A program made the position numbers and the translations under genes. A stretch of DNA of 64,000 nucleotides from Botryotinia globosa (taxonomy: Eukaryota; Ascomycota; Leotiomycetes; Helotiales; Sclerotiniaceae). Below the pieces are notes generated by a model that saw only the letters and a list, made by a program, of their open reading frames with translations, was not told the origin of the DNA and ran no database searches. Below are positions 47,025 to 58,795 of the stretch, one piece after another (position 1 is the stretch's first letter; every line of letters starts with the position of its first letter). The stretch is from the NCBI GenBank assembly GCA_014898425.1, contig RCSZ01000006.1:1798001-1862000 (forward strand). Reading direction: 5' to 3'.

Positions 47025-47764
47025 AGAGACTTTCTTTCTCTTTCTTTCTCTTCTTTGGTGGTTGACCAGTGCATCCACACACTTCTCTCTCCCTCTCTCC
47101 CTGTTTGTCTGTTAAGTCCTTTTCCCTTCTTCTCTGCTGGTCTTTCGCTCTGACTCGAGATTCTGAGGTTTTGAGTTTGTCAAACAAAATTGCATTTAAC
47201 CTTGGATTGTGAAGGAGAAAGACATCCAGCAAAGCAATAACGAATCACTCTAATAACATGGGATGGGATGGTATTGTATTATTGTCAATGGCTATTCCAG
47301 GTTCGTTCTGTCGTTCCATATGAATAAAACGGACTGTACCGTACATAGTATAATCCGGGTGTATTAATTCTTGTATGCGTATGGCGGAGGGTCAGTGGAG
47401 TAGAACTAAATTACTCCCCTCCACCCACTAACAAAAATTGTAGGTGGTCGTACCGAAGGAGCAAAGACCTAATATGCTTGCTTCTTTGTGGATATCATTG
47501 AACAGATGAATGGATGGATGAATGGATGGATGGATGGATCATGGACGTATGGGTGTGGATGTGGATGAAAGCATGGATTCGAATTTAGATGAAAATATAT
47601 CATAGACAGAGGAAATGGGGGAGACTTCAAACATGTTCAAGTACATACGAATCCCAAATGCTTGGATCGTGAGTGGCCATCAGACAAGACGGTTCATATT
47701 CACAGTGTGATAGATATTCGTGCTTCATTTCTGGTATTCATCAAGTACAATCTACATGTAGGTA

Positions 47765-47765
47765 A

Positions 47766-47835
<70 letters not shown>

Positions 47836-47907
47836 CTGTCTGTCCGTCTGTCTGTCTGTCCGTCTGTCTGTCTGTCCGTCTGTCTGTCTGTCCGTCTGTC
47901 TGTCTGC
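47765..47907. repeat. (TCTG)n microsatellite with 16 bp higher-order period
   Basis: About 36 tetramers. The left half is pure TCTG; the right half has TCCG variants at 47827, 47843, 47859, 47875 and 47891, exactly 16 bp apart. Confidence 0.95.
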
Positions 47908-49976
47908 ATTTCTCGATAAGGTTCTGGCTGTCGATATAATATGTACGGAGCAGATGGTACCGAACTGAAGGCACCCAAACATAGAGTTATAAGCTAGTCG
48001 ATATCACATTGATACATTAGCTCTCCTGTCTGTTGATATTCCACAACCTTCATTGGCTCAAGATGGATTCGCATACTGGAGTAGAGCACGAATCACGATT
48101 CACGGTTCGCGATTCACGATTCACAATGCAACTTCGGATCTAGTGTCAGTATTTAACAAGGAAAATGGTAGCTGCTGGATGCCGCGTTGGTGGAAGACAC
48201 AGGTGACAGGACATTGGCATCGAAAAGGCTAAATAGTGAAATCGAAAAGCCAGAAAGCTTCCAGAATCATGAATAAGGTTCAATCATGTCTAGGGAACCC
48301 TATTCACGCACAAAGAAAATGAGACGTCTGGCATGCTTCATGGTTGACGGTGAGTGATCTACTTCATCGTGACCGGAGCATGATGCTGTCCACCTATTGA
48401 TCTTCTCTCAATAATGTAAGGATATCGTATTCCACGAGGAAAGTGGCAAAGGGTCATTGAGGGGTTAGTTTGTGGGTACAATATAATATCCTCAGTCTCC
48501 AAAACCTGCCTCTCTACTCACTCACTCACGACTCACGACTCACGAGACAGAAAGAACGGAGACACTTTTGATTCAATTCTCCTCACATTAGGGACTTAAA
48601 TAGGATTCAAGGATCATCGCAAAAAAAGCCTCTGCTACATACTGTATGCTGTATGCTGTATGCTGTATGCTGTAATGTACTGCGATGCAATAGCTAGGGA
48701 TTCTGAGATACCTTGTACTTTACTGCTTTGTGATTGCCAGACAAAGACAAGAATGCTGCATGAAGTTATGAGTAGTTTGGTTGCTTGGGTAAGATTCTGG
48801 CCACTGTATCACCGATGTAATCCGTTGATTTCCATAATTTTACATTGGTTTTGCCCCCCTTCGATAATACTCGCTTCCCTTCCTCGATACTCGTTCGGGC
48901 TTCAATTCATGCAGAATACCTCCCATCAATCTGCACCGTAACAACTACTAGCAAACGCTCTTGCAGCAAATGGATGAAGCCAAAGTGCGTTCTCGTCATT
49001 GCCAAGCTCAAAACATGCCCCTTCATGTTCAACGCAACGCGGACCGGATCACACCAATATAGAATTTCGCATAGAGAATTTGACGACAAGTAGACTAAGT
49101 TTACCAAGCCTGAGAGATTGCAGGGCTGTGTTGAAGTCCGGAAAAAGTAAAGGGATAAAGTTTCTATTGCACGTACTCCGTAGATCGGTAGTGTCCATGA
49201 TCGAAAACATGGCGTAGAACTGCCTTTGATTTTCTTGATCGTGGAACATATCCGGTATGCTGACGCCAGGCGCTCCTATTCCAAGGGCATCGAATGGCTG
49301 AGAGGCGAGGATTTGAAGCTTGACTTTACCCTGTAATTTGTCCCGCGCAGCATGGCTGAAAATTATGTGGGTGAATCGCGGCACCATGGGTAGTCCAAGT
49401 GGGGGGTGTAACTTATAGCGTGAAAGTCACCTAAACATCGAGACGACAACGGAGGTCACCTCGGTGTGATTTGGAGGAAGTCCGCCGGGAACGAAGTATG
49501 TTAAAGCCACACGGCTGGCAACAGTACTGCTACTTGGCTATCGTATTCATGTGTATCCCTCCGAGAAAGAATGAACGTTTCATGTTCAACAGGCATCGCC
49601 AGTGTGAATAGATTTCTGTGCTTCCCCAGGACTTGATTTTAGACAGCCCTCGACTCGAGTTTAATTACCCCAAATTGAGTATTAAACATGATTACCAGCA
49701 TCATATTTCTCGAATATCATATCCTTTTCAACTATAGTGTCATTTATATTTAGTCCTAGGGCTCTACGCTTTTTCTGGGATACCATTGCATTGACTGACT
49801 GTCATTGGGCAAGAACAGCATGTCTGACAACTTTAAAAATTGTGGTCCTCGTCTAGTTGACATCGGACATAAGATCTCATTTGGGAAGTGCGACTCTACG
49901 AAAGTGGGATTCCGAATGTGAAATGGAGACTCAACGTGAAAGACAACGTCAGAGGGCACGAGATCCTGTTTCAGTG

Positions 49977-50005
49977 AGGAGGAGGAGGAGGAGGAGGAGG
50001 AGGAG
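49977..50005. repeat. (GGA)n microsatellite
   Basis: Nine to ten GGA/GAG triplets in a gene-free region; it yields a poly-Ser frame on the minus strand that I do not call. Confidence 0.9.
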
Positions 50006-53000
50006 AGTAGTGACTTTTGCGAAGAGGAATATGATCCCAAAGCGAGAGCAAGAGTCTAAGAGCTTTTCATTTTAAAGTTTGTCAAAAAGCTAAAGAGTGA
50101 CAAGAATTCATTTAAAAAAGAAAACTCTATTCAGACACTTGAAAATTGGTTAATTTGGTGTATGTGGCATACGGCAATGCTGTGTTAGTATGAATTGATA
50201 TTTCATCCGGTTTGACCATATTGTGGTTGGTGCATAAGCCTTGTCCACCTTCCCCCTACTCGCCTACTCCCCTCATCTATAGACCCTCGTTCGTGACTTA
50301 ACTTATAAAGCTCGACATCATTTTGCGCAGACGACTAAAGATCAAGTTCAGTTGTCTCGGTGCGTATATATGCAATATAATATGCAAGTGCAACAAGCCT
50401 AACTACGAAAAGCGTGTTAAACAATGTACCTTATTCAATTAGCTCGAATCTCGCATGGCATAGAGTTGGATATGGCGCAAGTTAGATCACAGCGGAAAGC
50501 CGACGATTTGAACGGATTAGGTCTGCGAGTCTGACTTTCAAAGAAAGGTAAGCATTTCAAATTGCCACAAGCTGTCCGTCTCATTAGTCTATGCGTTGCG
50601 CGTACGTGACAAGTTCAACAGATTCACAATAGACTTGTTCTCGACTTCGGCGTTATTTCTTCTTAAGAACCAGATCATCGATAAAGCACTGTGAGATCAA
50701 TTACACATTTGATTTATCCCCTGTCCTCTATAAAGGAAGTAATTTGTTCATCACGGACTAAATATGATGTTGCCAGTTGAATTTGACGTCAGTACCCCAG
50801 TATGCGCAACAAGTATACTGATGTCAATAACATCAATCTGGTTGCGAAAGCGGCCTCTCTCCCCCGTTTTCGTGGGGTCCTTGTATGCTGAGGAGGGGAG
50901 TATGGTATGGTTTTGGGGGGGGGCTTAGTGGGGTGAGACCTCCCCTCCATGGACAGATCTTAATCGATGCACACAGACTTCATTCAGCCTGATGCTTCAT
51001 GCCCATGAATCATGATGCCATCCATGGTTGTTGATCATCCTTCTAGACATGCAGTGATTTCACGAGCGATGTGACTTTTCACTACTATCGAAGTGACATT
51101 ATAGCTGGTAACAAGCCTAGGTACTTCCATTTGATATCATGTATCTTCCTTTGTCACATATATCTCGGACCGATGGTTTCCCAAAAGTGTGTGCTTAACA
51201 CTTTCATGCCCGTTCATCTCAAGTGTTTCGAGAGGAGTGATTGGTTGTTTCGACTCTCAAGGGAAGTAGTCGTTGGTTGATGGATCTTACCGTTAGCACT
51301 TGGACGCACGCTTCCTTCCTAGAACCATACTTCCGGAGCGGGATTGCAGTAATAAGTCTAACTGTGTATAGTTAATAGACCGACTCGAAATTCCGAAAGC
51401 TCCCGACAGTTCAAGTCGCAATAAAATTGTACGGAATTGTCCGAACTAGACCCATTTCTTATGCTACTTCTCAAGCCAAATGTCAAAACGAAGGGTAGCG
51501 AATTTCAATGATTGTCATTATTTTGTTTGGAGACCATCGGCCGAAACCCATCATACATGGATATGCTTTAACGGCTCTCGTGCATATGGAATAATAAACC
51601 GGTAAATCCTAAGAAGAAGAGCCTCATGCAATCTAGATCAAAGGACCCTTAATATCAGGGTTGGCTTTTGGAGCCCATCGGCGTAACTGTTTAGTATCTT
51701 TCGCTTCACAATGGTGGACAGACGTAGCGGTAGACTCTAAGTATTATTGAAAGCCGAAACGAAAGATATGCGAATTGGAGCTTTGTATGGATCTTTTGAG
51801 CGTAATAGAGGTTAATTCCACTATAACATTACCGAAAGTTTCATCGCTTCTCTTAGAAATTTGACCTCAGGATAATTTCCGGTTGTCGCGGCTGTAGCGC
51901 ATTTTCGTGAATCAGTTGTCCAGCTCTCTCTCCATGGGCAACCTTGGAACTCCTAGACTACCGATACTACCGACGGAAGAATTAAAAATGCGAAAATATA
52001 TCTAACTTGTTTCCGTGTGGTTTGCACGCGACATTTCACTGACCGTTTGTTAGAAATTAGTACAGTCCTTCGCTGACGGTTCAAAGTGAGGGAGTGGACT
52101 TTTCCATCCCCCCATTTTGGGGATAGACTCGAGATGGCACATCCACTCACTTGCAGTTGTTTTGCATGTGAAGAAGATCCGTCATCGGGTTGTCAGGCGT
52201 TCCAAGTTAGTGCTTTTCTATTTTTTGTCTTCTTTGAGACAGACACCAGGATTACCTCGTGCTAGACCCACCGAATTCGGAGCGATTGCGGTGTATTGAT
52301 CGCAAACAGAGTCGTAAATATACTTGAGACTGTACGGAGTACTGAAATGATAGTGTTGTTCATTCTCCGCACCAATCCTAGGAAGTAACTATTGGTAACC
52401 TACAGTACAGTACTTTCAGACTTAGGAATCAAATTAGCGAAACGTCTTTGAAAATTGCCTAGTGATTAGCATATCCTTGCGTGGGGGAACCATGCTCGCC
52501 ATGAAAAAGTTCAAAATGGTGAACAGGCCAGCCATCAAGGATCTTTGTCTGCACGTTCATGGAGTTACAACTTACATGTGCTCTGCATTGGATATGCGGG
52601 GGCAAAGATGAGCGAGACCTAGGATACTGGGCACCCTCATACCCTGGGAAACGAATCTAAAGGATTTCGAAATGGCTGAGATAGAATGTGAAACTGGCAA
52701 AACCATTGGATGAAGTCGCTAACATGCGTGGGGGTTCAACCATGCAAAGTAGATTCATTCGAACGGCTGCCCTCGCAAATACAATCTGAAGTAGGAAATG
52801 ATTTGATATCCACCATACATGTCAGACTACAGTAGTTTTGAAGGCTCGGAGAGGTCGTCCGTTGGATAAATTGATAGAGTTGATAGAGGAATCGCCGTTG
52901 GATTATTAATTTCCGTACAACACTTGGTTTCTTGAATGTGAAGATCGAGCGATGGTCCGATGGAGGATCGAGTTATTGCCTCAATAATGTGATATGTCGA

Positions 53001-54582
53001 TAATGAACTTCGTTTATTGCGGTAATTATTGACGGTAGTTGCGGATGTAAGAAGTTCGTATTGGTGTTGTATATGTGTGCGATGGTTGTAACCTTGTGTC
53101 TGTGTTTGCTTGAAGAGGAGATGGGGATGGGATGGCGAAAGTTCCTCAACATTTATTCATCATGTGACCTTCCTTGATCTGAGTTCGAAATTCTTCACGA
53201 GGTCCGGTCGAAATATTGTTCATCACAAAAACTCAACCATAAAATATGATACTTTTTCATTCCAGTGTGAGATGAGGGCACACGACGTCTTATATAACCA
53301 CAACTCTAATCTCATCTGCATCACGCCTTATCTATCTTTCGTCGGTTTCAATATCGGGTCTACAAATGATACCATCCTGCACAATCTAATCAAGACTAAC
53401 AAGGTATTTCGCATTCCTGGGAAGACTGATTGATTGTATCTTGGCCTCTCATTCGGTTCGCGACAACGCTTGTACCCGTCCCTCAATTCCGCCGATAACA
53501 TAGCTGCCAGATGGTCATATCGAGACGAGACAAGTGAAGATATGCCATTCTATTTGACCATTTGGTGTAAAATGGGGGAAGGTCGCACAATATCAGAAAC
53601 GTGGGACCCCAGTAACTCGGGAGATCATTTCCCTCTTATCCTTCAAGATATACACCCTAATAGGCAACTCAACTTTTATACATCAGTTTTCTTAATGCCC
53701 TCCATACTCAGGTGTACAAACACCCAAGTTTGAAACCTTAAGTCATTCATCCTTATGAACCTTATCTTCTCATCTCAAGTGGATGTCTTTTCACTCATGC
53801 ATCTGATAGTTGTCAGATTGTCCTAAGAGAAGAGGAGTTTAAGGCTGTTGGTGAATCAGGATGCCTCTACCAAGACTTCATTCCAGCAACTCACCTGTTT
53901 TGTTTGTCTTGTTTCCTAATTTGTCCTGTGGATGAAAAGTATCATAGGCGTAATGTATTTGATAGGGTAAATAAGACCCGTCGCAGCATCATCTGTTTGC
54001 CTTATCTATGGCACAATATCTTGGATTCCATCTCTACAAGACGACCGATTCACTCGATTTCCATTGTGACATCCATTTGCTATTTCAATATCATTTGGAC
54101 CATCCTTTCAGAAACCCAGTGTCAGATGATTAGCCTGTGGGATTCAAGCCAATCCGAATATTTACCATTCACAGGTCACACCCTACCGTCTAAAATAACT
54201 TCCACAAATACTCCGATTGATCAGAACTTGTGCCTGCATCTTTGATCATAATCATAATCATGCCATAACCAGGTTTCAACAAGCCTCCAATAGCATTATC
54301 AGTTGTGAAGTACATCTTCGATATGACGATCGAAAACATTCGTGCGATGTTCAATATGTTTGTTGAAAAGGGAAATACTTCGTGGTTGCTATTTATAACT
54401 CTGAACAATGACAATTCATTATCATCGTCACTGCAGCTAGTCAAGATTCACCTTCTTTGTTCTTCACATGATCCCCAAAGTAAATCGTGAATAAAATAAT
54501 AACTTTGCTTTGTCTTCGCCCATTCACACAGGTCCAACTTCAACTTCAAGTTCTTTGATAAATTCGATCAAGTCTAGTCAAG

Positions 54583-54639
54583 ATGGCTTCTGTAATTACC
54601 ATTAGCGGAAACTATGGTCGCTCATGGCTTCCGATTTAA
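54583..54639 (+). promoter_or_regulatory. Upstream ORF overlapping the next gene's start
   Basis: ATG at 54583 opens 18 codons (MASVITISGNYGRSWLPI) ending at 54639. It overlaps, in another frame, the ATG at 54614 of the membrane-protein gene. It could limit translation of that gene, or its first codons could be a short exon (a GTAATT follows ATGGCTTCT). Confidence 0.4.
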
Positions 54640-55813
54640 GAACATTACAGCTTCATACAATACTACAACCTCATACAAGATGGCGACCCTGAACTATTCT
54701 TTACGGGTTAACGATGCAGTTTCGGACGCAGCTGGTATCTTAGCATCTGCACCTCCTAACTATGTCATCCCGGTTGATGCTACTATTTCACCCTCGACTG
54801 TTAGTATCGTTGCTCCTCCTGAGACTTCAGTAACTCAATCGCCATCATACTCATTCCCAGATCCTAATGTCCTCGTTGTTACTACCTTCTCAACAACGAC
54901 CGTTCCATATGTAGATCCGGTCATTCAAGTTCCTACTCCATCTTCAGTTGAACCAACAACTGAACATGTCGCACCTATCACTTCATCTACTTCCGTCTTA
55001 TTTGGATTCCCTGTAGTTTCCGCTGCACCATCGAGTACTATAAACATCAGCCCTTCTTCTACAATACTTCCTAATATCCCACCTACATCATCAGCGACCA
55101 CTCCAACTCTTACGCCATCATATATCATTCCCACCACTCTAGAAACATTATCTTCCACTCCATCACCACAATCAACACAAGCACCTGCCTCTCTCACATC
55201 CACCACGCCACTCCCCACCAACTATAACTCTTCAACCAGCCACCTCGGAGCCTACATCGGTGGCGCTGTCGGTGGCGCCGCAGTTATCATCCTTTTTCTC
55301 CTCGTCATCTTCAGTCTTGCCCGCCGTCGCAAACGTAGATCCCCCAAACACCATCCCGACCGTCCCGCTTTCATCGGCGGCTACGAATTAAAACTAGATA
55401 AAGTAGGAGACTTGCAACGTGTTGTACACGAGAAAATAGTTAGGAGAAATACCTTTGAAGCCTGGAAGAGAGGTATTGTGCCTGGCCTTAAGTATGATGC
55501 AGATGATTTGGCTGGGAAAAGTGAAATCAGTGACAGTGGTGGAACACCCCAAACTGGATATTCAAGTCCGCTAGGAGATGTTGCGGAAGGTGCAATTTCG
55601 CGGGACGTAGGCCAGGAGGGAAGAGGATCATTTGGGGGAGAGGAACGGAGCAAAGTTGGAGATAACGAGGATGGATATGCGGTCTCGCCAATCGAGGAGG
55701 AGCAGATACCTTCGAGACCCGTCTCAGGAATTAGTCCTTTGATATTTGAATGGGAGAATAGAGCAGATCACAGGGGAGATTCGACAACTGGTATGATTGG
55801 ACAGGCAATATAG
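54614..55813 (+). CDS. Ser/Thr-rich single-pass membrane protein
   Basis: A single open frame of 399 codons; a later ATG at 54680 (MATLNYSLRVNDAVS) could be the true start. Residues from about 60 to 210 are Ser/Thr/Pro-rich and probably O-glycosylated. One helix follows (AYIGGAVGGAAVIILFLLVI) with a stop-transfer cluster RRRKRRSPKHH. The tail of about 150 residues is hydrophilic with acidic and Ser runs. No clear signal peptide is visible, so the helix may act as the signal anchor. The layout resembles fungal mucin-like surface or wall-stress sensors but lacks a WSC domain. Function unknown. Confidence 0.75.
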   Translation: MVAHGFRFKNITASYNTTTSYKMATLNYSLRVNDAVSDAAGILASAPPNYVIPVDATISPSTVSIVAPPETSVTQSPSYSFPDPNVLVVTTFSTTTVPYVDPVIQVPTPSSVEPTTEHVAPITSSTSVLFGFPVVSAAPSSTINISPSSTILPNIPPTSSATTPTLTPSYIIPTTLETLSSTPSPQSTQAPASLTSTTPLPTNYNSSTSHLGAYIGGAVGGAAVIILFLLVIFSLARRRKRRSPKHHPDRPAFIGGYELKLDKVGDLQRVVHEKIVRRNTFEAWKRGIVPGLKYDADDLAGKSEISDSGGTPQTGYSSPLGDVAEGAISRDVGQEGRGSFGGEERSKVGDNEDGYAVSPIEEEQIPSRPVSGISPLIFEWENRADHRGDSTTGMIGQAI

Positions 55814-56102
55814 ATTTGAGGGATTTACTTCAAATACACATAAGATACACACAGATACACACATAGATCGATTGCACATACTACTATTTATAGATTAGAT
55901 ACCGCTAGCAACTTCGATTTAACGCAGAATACCTTTGAAATCAATAATGTACATGCATCCACTGACTCTTGCAATGGTAGTGATCCCCTTCCCAACTCCA
56001 ATCCCAATCCCGATCTATCTCACTGTCACACTTTGTCTGATTTTGATTTTGGTATATATATTTAGATTTCAAACTAACCTTTATCAAACAACACAATCTC
56101 AA
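55814..56102. other. Intergenic, 0.29 kb
   Basis: 3' flank of the membrane-protein gene, with ACACAGATACACACA-like short repeats; then tRNA-Phe. Confidence 0.4.
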
Positions 56103-56209
56103 GCGGCTTTAGCTCACTTGGGAGAGCGCCAGACTGAAGTCCACTTCAGGAACCCAATAGATCCGATCTGTTTATCTGGAGGCACTGTGTTCGATCCACA
56201 GAAGCCGCA
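56103..56209 (+). tRNA. tRNA-Phe(GAA) with intron
   Basis: Acceptor stem GCGGCTT/AAGCCGC with discriminator A, D arm GCTC...GAGC, anticodon stem CCAGA/TCTGG, T arm CTGTG/CACAG with TTCGATC. The anticodon GAA is at 56136-56138. A 34 bp intron (56140-56173) sits after position 37. It contains CTTCAG, which can pair with the anticodon region, as eukaryotic tRNA introns do. Confidence 0.95.
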
Positions 56210-58043
56210 TTCTGCGAGTTGAGGACCACCTTGACTTATATTCTCTTTTGCCATTTCTTCTTTTCTTTGAACAGAATGTCAGAATAGCAATTGTTTTTTT
56301 TTTGAGGTCTTGGATAATAGTGAATGTGGGGAGAAAATCTTGTGTGAAAAAGGTGGAGATGAAAAGTAGGGTAGCTCGGCTCATGTGTGAGACTTTTAAG
56401 GGACCTTTCTAAGTGGGGAGATGAGGGGTAGGCGAATCGGTATTCTCCTTTCTTTTGCCGAATGAATATGTTTATCGTAGTGTCGTACTGTGTAAATAAA
56501 GTAACTAACTGGGCTGGATTGGATTTTATGATATTTGGATTTCGTTCTAAAGGTTTAGATAGAGTTAGTTAGTACTTCTGTGTTGATGTTGTAGTTTATT
56601 GTGAGTGAGTAGTATTTTTTCGAAGTTTTTTTCTGGTCTCACGAGATTGGCGTGCCATTCATTGTTTGAGAACGTGCTATTAACCTTATTTGAGAGATAT
56701 TGAATTGAAGTTTTATATGGTGGTTTGATTTGTATTACTTGGTACCTACGTAACTCATCCCAGCTAGATATAATCGCCCTAAATGTCTCAGGCATGGGTC
56801 AGTAGAGATCATATGAAGGGTATGGCGTTTGCATGTAGCTAGACCCTCGGAGGTTCTGTTTTGGGAATGGATGAGGCTTTACAGCTAAGGGTGACGATGT
56901 TGGAAGGAAATGTCAGATACGTGAATCTACGAGTTGGCGAGTTGATGAACCATTGAGATGGGAAGGGTTCGAGTTGGAAATCTAAGTTGAATCCAAATAC
57001 CAATAATAATTGCATGTCTGAGTTGAACTCAGATGTTGGGATCGCTCACATCACCCTTGATAGAAGCTAGTAGGGCAGGATAGTATCAATCTCTCGATGT
57101 TCATTGTTTTGTTGATTTTGATGGGATATAATGAGATGGCCCTGCTGGAAGAGCTTTGCTTGTTATATCTCGGGATAAGGGGTTTAATGTTTTCATCATT
57201 GATTAAAGTCAGTAGTGGTTCAGCCGCAGCTCTTGTTGAATTTTTACCACGGTTGTCCAACGCATCTCTACACCTCATACTTTGCAAAGAACATATATAT
57301 ATATATATATATATATCATATGTGAGAGTTATTGATATGGTTCACTGGGGAGAAGCTCACTGGGAAGCTGGTATAGAAGTAAATAGTGTGAAGATGAATG
57401 TTTCAAGTGGCACAACTTCTATAGCTTAATTTTTACCGTTAATTTTTACCGTTCATATGAGCAGCCACGATACTGTCAGTGGAAAATAACTACATATGGT
57501 TATCTCTTGACTGTCTTCATAAACGCATGCCACAAATCTTGATTTCAAGCTCAAGGTGAGCACGAAGCTGTTGACTACGATCGGATCCCAATTACCCGCA
57601 GCACCAACTGGACGAGTCCTCCAGAGCTGCTCTCTATCAACCCGCGAACCCTAACCTGTGAACACAAGATGGCATCATCGACCTGGATAATGAAATCACC
57701 TTAAATCAGAGCTAACCATTAGGGTTTGTCGATTGAGGCTGGCAAAGACCTAGTAATTGCTCCTTCATCCACCTATGTAAAGCGACAGCATTGTACATGC
57801 GTTATTCAAATCCCACATGTTTCTTGAACAACAAAAAATATTCTTGCCGATGGATATCAATACTCTATTCAGGCATGCTTTTCCACATATATCATTCAAA
57901 CGCGGATTGCATGTTAAGCATAGAAATCTGTGGGTTGCGGTTCTTCAGTACATGTCGTCCCCCACCTTCTGATGAAATTGATGTGGGTCTTTTTCGAATC
58001 TTGCATTTATATAACAAAATATGAGATTCCTCAACATCAAACA
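56210..58043. other. Intergenic between tRNA genes, 1.8 kb
   Basis: No convincing gene. A frame at 57097-57429 runs through a (TA)n tract (about 57294-57317) and is not called. A T8 run at about 56294 lies too far from tRNA-Phe to be an obvious terminator. Confidence 0.45.
57294..57317. repeat. (TA)n microsatellite
   Basis: About eleven TA units. Confidence 0.9.
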
Positions 58044-58144
58044 TCCCTCGTGGCGCAATTGGCTAGCGCGTTCGACTGTTAAGTGAAGCAATTCATTCGT
58101 ACAGATAAATCGAGAGGTTCGTGGTTCGACCCCACGCGAGGGAG
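58044..58144 (+). tRNA. tRNA-Asn(GTT) with intron
   Basis: Acceptor stem TCCCTCG/CGAGGGA with discriminator G, D arm GCGC...GCGC, anticodon stem TTCGA/TCGAG, T arm CGTGG/CCACG. The anticodon GTT is at 58078-58080. A 27 bp intron (58082-58108) follows position 37. A T8 run at 58154-58161 serves as the pol III terminator. Confidence 0.95.
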
Positions 58145-58153
58145 GTTCTCTTC

Positions 58154-58161
58154 TTTTTTTT
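58154..58161 (+). terminator. Pol III terminator of tRNA-Asn
   Basis: Run of T about 10 bases after the tRNA 3' end. Confidence 0.7.
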
Positions 58162-58795
58162 GCGCCAATATTCGACGATCGACATCTCCATAATCGAATA
58201 GGCCAGCTTTTTGAGGAAATCATTAAGTTGAGGAATTTTCTGGTCCATCGGTTGGTTATTATAAGCAAAGGCAATGAATGGCTAAGGGAAGTAAGAGTGG
58301 TGAGGGAGACACAGGAAGTTTTGTTCGAATTTTTAGATTTTATCCTTCCCCTCGAATAACAATAGCTCGCTCGTCAAGACCGATTAACGATCGATTCGTT
58401 CTAATCTTCTTGGACCTTTCTCTAGTACAAAGGTTGGTGCTGGTTCAAGCCCACCAGAGTGGGCTTCGTCTTCTGCTTCTGCTTCTGCTTCTGACGTTCC
58501 TTGGTCGACGCCCGATAGAGAGAAGCACGAGAAATGATAGCTTCGGAGGTAGGGTTGCTATCTCAATGTTTTGCGAAGGATCGTTTTCCAAAGTGTCATA
58601 AAGCCACGAAGAGATAGATATGCATGCCGAGAGCCCTATTGGCAATCGCAATCTTGACTGGGACGGCAATCTTTTGCCCCGTGTTGGAGCTGGCTATTTG
58701 ATATCCTACTATGTGTGTAGGTTTCAATGTTTTGCTCTGATGCCCAAAACCACATGCCTCCTGTCTCTTAGACTATTCGTAGCCAGAACGTACGT
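58162..58795. other. Intergenic, 0.63 kb
   Basis: A plus-strand frame at 58278-58601 starts with an ATG (MAKGSKSGEGDTGSF) but runs through a CTTCTG hexamer repeat (58467-58494, poly-Leu) and has no known domain. Otherwise 3' flank of HSK3. Confidence 0.4.

Larger units (their letters stand above)
46135..54582. other. Long gene-poor areA upstream region, 8.4 kb
   Basis: No convincing gene. The first 1.2 kb, presumably areA leader and promoter, carries several tandem repeats, and AGATAG sites at about 46441 and 46814-46823. Further out are the (TCTG)n array and other short repeats: ATTCACG-type at 48086-48125, TGTATGC at 48642-48675, CTCACGA at 48521-48548 and (GGA)n at 49977-50005. TACTCCGTA nonamers lie at 49174-49182 and 52333-52341. 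A minus-strand frame at 49049-49387 starts with an ATG (MVPRFTHIIFSHAARDKLQG) and looks protein-like, but I cannot join it to further exons or name it. Confidence 0.5.

Noticed and set aside
47765..47907. CRISPR-like regular spacing
   Set aside because: The 16 bp period arises inside a tetranucleotide array with no unique spacers; this is a eukaryotic microsatellite.
47662..47982. Frames of 76-92 codons on both strands through the (TCTG)n tract
   Set aside because: Open only because a tetranucleotide repeat has no stop in any frame; the products are VCLS or TDRQ repeats.
49756..50040. Minus frame with a poly-Ser run
   Set aside because: The run comes from a (GGA)n microsatellite and there is no ATG at its start.
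53110..53733. Two adjacent plus frames of about 100 codons
   Set aside because: No recognisable motif and no codon bias; the frames are separated only by a stop and nothing supports readthrough.
57097..57429. Plus frame of 110 codons with an IYIYIY stretch
   Set aside because: The stretch is the (TA)n repeat and the rest matches no family; likely chance in AT-rich DNA.
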